A stretch of DNA of 64,000 nucleotides, taken from the NCBI RefSeq assembly GCF_000209165.1, contig NC_009068.1, forward strand, positions 2,914,001 to 2,978,000. The letters are read 5' to 3'. The stretch comes from Scheffersomyces stipitis CBS 6054. Taxonomy: Eukaryota; Ascomycota; Pichiomycetes; Serinales; Debaryomycetaceae. Both the position numbers and the translations under genes were made by a program. Positions 61,863-64,000 of this stretch are shown here, piece by piece (position 1 is the stretch's first letter; every line of letters begins with the position of its first letter). The notes below the pieces were generated by a model. The model was not told the DNA's origin. It saw only the letters and a list, made by a program, of their open reading frames with translations, and searched no databases.

Positions 61863-64000
61863 CTAGAGGGGTACTCCAGGCAAGGAACCCGATCCTGACC
61901 CTTCAGAGTAGGTTTCATCCAACAACTTCTCCGAATTGGATGGATCCCATGTGGCACCTGGCAATGGCAATATGTTGCTGGTGTGACCAACCGATTCTTT
62001 GTTTCTTCTGTCTCTTTCAAATTCCTTCCAACGTTTCATTGTGATCATGGAAGAGTCGAACTTACCCGTAGAGCTACCGTGGTCTCCCTTATCGCCTCCC
62101 GCAACTGATCTTGTTTCACCCCAACTGAAATCATCAAATTTCCAATAAGCGTAGGTTGGCAAGACAAAATTCCAGATTGGCAATGCAAAAAGGTAGATGA
62201 AGAAATAGATAATGTATGAAAGAGAAGACACCGTAATGACAATTAAACAACCCGGCAACCCAAAGATAATGGCCAAAAGAACCAACGACAAGATTGGAGT
62301 AGGCTTCGAAATAATAGCAACGACAATGACATAAACTGTGAAGGAGATAGCTGCTGGCAAAACTAATGTACCAATCAATTCAATGAAAATAACAAACTGC
62401 ATCGAGAAACAGAAGGTACCACACAAGTCCTTAACCAAAACCAATTCCAACAAGTTATGAACAGTAGAGTTAATCCAACGACGACGCTGAGAAAGCAAAA
62501 CTTTAAATTTGTCAGGAACAACAGTTTTACACGCTGCTTTTGGAACGAAGACTTGTTTTCTCTTGGGGAAAGTTCTCAACATCAAAGAGGTAAGGAAACG
62601 ATCCTCACCTAACAACAACAAGTTCTTCCTATGCAATGTATCTACAACGTTATCAGCATATCTTTCAACAATATCAGGATTAGCCAAAATCGGAACCCAA
62701 TAACCGTCAGAACCCTTTGGAGTCTTGATTCTGTACATCGAGAAACAACCAGGCAAACATGTGACACCACCAAACACAGATTCAAAAGCCTTGGCTTGGT
62801 GATGAGAAATATAGTACTCAAAGACTTGAATTGCCGTAACCCAAGATTGTTTCTTGTTAGCAATCTTAGTTTCCCCACACAATCCCATAATAGAAGGATC
62901 CTTGATCATTTCAGCACACATATGTGTTAAACTGTCTGGGAAAACCCTGGTATCAGCGTCAACCATCAACACTACTTCATACAATTCAGACATCAACCCT
63001 GTTATTCTCCAGATGCTCATCAATATTTGGTATTCCAAGGCAGTCATTCTTTCATCAAACATTATTTTCTGCAAGAAAGACATCAAAATGATTTGGGAAT
63101 CACGCTTACCCCTGTTACCAGGCTTTGGAGAGCCTGCTTCATCTGGGGTTCCACACTTAACAATTGTAACTATAGGAACTCTTTGTTGCTTTTCAACTGG
63201 GACAGTATCGTCGTTATACTTATAGAAACCGGAATAGATCCTGGCCATGTTATGACGCTTACTACCTTGGGCAACTGCTACGTAAGAGTATGGCTGAACT
63301 TCATCCTTTGGAATAGCAAATTCAGACATCATGTCCAACAATATATCAGGAGTTGTTCTGTCATTTCCAGAACCCTTAATTATACCATCACAGACAACCA
63401 CTATCACCTTGTGAGAGTTGGGGTAGTCGGTAGTTGCAATAGAGTCCAAAGTGGTACGGATACCATCCTCATCTTCAGAGTAACACGTTACGAAAACTAT
63501 GGCATGGGCCAAAGGATATCCAAATGGTTGGTACTCTACTGGAGGCTGAGGAACAACATCAGGGTGAATGAGATCGGGAGATAAAGTCTTCATTGGATAA
63601 GCATCTTCAAAGGTTTCAAATGGGTTGTAAGCAGATACTGGTCTGGACAACAAGTCTGTAGAAGAACCATGCTCCGACAAGTAGAGAGTAGACTGTCTTG
63701 TACCGGCAGTCTTCAATCCATTTTTCTTTGAAGACAGTCCCAACAAAGCAGCCTGCGTAGTCATGGTAGTGTACTTGAAAGATTTGGACAACTTATCAGA
63801 ATTATCGTAGTATTGAGCCAATTCAGCAGTGGGAGCCAACGATAATCTGTTGCTGTTCTTGAAAAAGACTGATTGTCTGTTAGTCTTAGCACTCTTGTAG
63901 TTAGCTCTTGCTTTAATAGGAACAGTTTTGATTGTATTACCGATAGCGGTGTCTGGGTTGTCCACCCAGTTTTCGATTTCCTTCTCTCTTTGAGCCATAG
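61863..64000 (-). CDS. CHS3: Chitin synthase class IV, Chs3, 5' end outside window
   Basis: Chs3 makes most cell-wall chitin at the plasma membrane. The C-terminal 712 or so residues are present and the frame runs off the right edge. The visible ATG at 63998 is an internal methionine, since S. cerevisiae Chs3 is about 1165 residues and the segment REKEIENW is internal to the family. Catalytic motifs are intact: [21 protein letters not shown], the aspartate in [36 protein letters not shown], and the QRRRW motif ([12 protein letters not shown]). Membrane segments cluster near residues 540-625 of this fragment. A Ser/Gly-rich C-terminal tail follows. Confidence 0.95.
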   Translation of the reverse strand, partial: MAQREKEIENWVDNPDTAIGNTIKTVPIKARANYKSAKTNRQSVFFKNSNRLSLAPTAELAQYYDNSDKLSKSFKYTTMTTQAALLGLSSKKNGLKTAGTRQSTLYLSEHGSSTDLLSRPVSAYNPFETFEDAYPMKTLSPDLIHPDVVPQPPVEYQPFGYPLAHAIVFVTCYSEDEDGIRTTLDSIATTDYPNSHKVIVVVCDGIIKGSGNDRTTPDILLDMMSEFAIPKDEVQPYSYVAVAQGSKRHNMARIYSGFYKYNDDTVPVEKQQRVPIVTIVKCGTPDEAGSPKPGNRGKRDSQIILMSFLQKIMFDERMTALEYQILMSIWRITGLMSELYEVVLMVDADTRVFPDSLTHMCAEMIKDPSIMGLCGETKIANKKQSWVTAIQVFEYYISHHQAKAFESVFGGVTCLPGCFSMYRIKTPKGSDGYWVPILANPDIVERYADNVVDTLHRKNLLLLGEDRFLTSLMLRTFPKRKQVFVPKAACKTVVPDKFKVLLSQRRRWINSTVHNLLELVLVKDLCGTFCFSMQFVIFIELIGTLVLPAAISFTVYVIVVAIISKPTPILSLVLLAIIFGLPGCLIVITVSSLSYIIYFFIYLFALPIWNFVLPTYAYWKFDDFSWGETRSVAGGDKGDHGSSTGKFDSSMITMKRWKEFERDRRNKESVGHTSNILPLPGATWDPSNSEKLLDETYSEGSGSGSLPGVPL

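Overview
The window is nuclear chromosomal DNA from a budding yeast, most likely of the CTG-clade (Debaryomycetaceae/Metschnikowiaceae; a Scheffersomyces/Pichia stipitis-like species fits best). Reasons: compact, mostly intron-poor genes; introns with GTATGT/GTAAGT donors and a perfect TACTAAC branch site a few bases before the acceptor; a sphingolipid C9-methyltransferase gene, which S. cerevisiae lacks; an Mdr1-type drug exporter with the N-terminus seen in Candida; a ribosomal-protein promoter built from Tbf1-like and Cbf1-like sites, as in Candida albicans; and a CTG codon in the PRP11 zinc finger at a position where serine is expected. Species assignment is inference. Protein lengths are unaffected by the code, but every in-frame CTG should probably be read as serine.

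Layout, left to right. 1-8.6 kb: PRP11 (+), FAD1 (+, one intron), RTG1 (-), an Mtf2/Nam1-like mitochondrial gene (-) and a SIR2/HST1 deacetylase (-). 8.6-18 kb: three + strand genes with long promoters, MTS1, MLS1 and MDR1. 18-25.4 kb: a very small codon-biased gene (-, 53 aa), an F-box gene (-) and SEC2 (+). 25.4-37.3 kb: a 2.4 kb gene-free stretch, the formin BNI1 (+) and an MMS1-like gene (-) that converges on it. 37.6-46 kb: a sugar-transporter-like gene with a broken reading frame (+), a Yip1-domain gene with two introns (+) and a large mitochondrial protein (+). 46-56.3 kb: SPC3 (-), cysteinyl-tRNA synthetase (-), RPL14 (+, one intron), MEF1 (-) and a polyunsaturated fatty acid desaturase (-). 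56.3-64 kb: a 3.1 kb gene-free stretch, a secreted Kex2-site-rich protein (+) and CHS3 (-), which runs off the right edge.

There is no operon-like grouping. Themes that recur are polarised growth and cell wall (SEC2, BNI1, SPC3, CHS3, secreted protein), mitochondrial gene expression (Mtf2-like, PPR-like, MEF1, CRS1 with a possible mitochondrial form, RTG1) and lipid or C2 metabolism (MTS1, desaturase, MLS1).

No transposon, CRISPR array, rRNA or convincing tRNA was seen. The most interesting signals outside the genes are promoter motifs: paired Yap1-type sites plus a tandem 24-bp repeat before MDR1, a Tbf1/Cbf1 cluster before RPL14, and two recurrent unexplained nonamers in intergenic DNA, TTTTGCACC (seven copies) and TTAACTATG (four in one promoter). 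I found no self-contained novel system.
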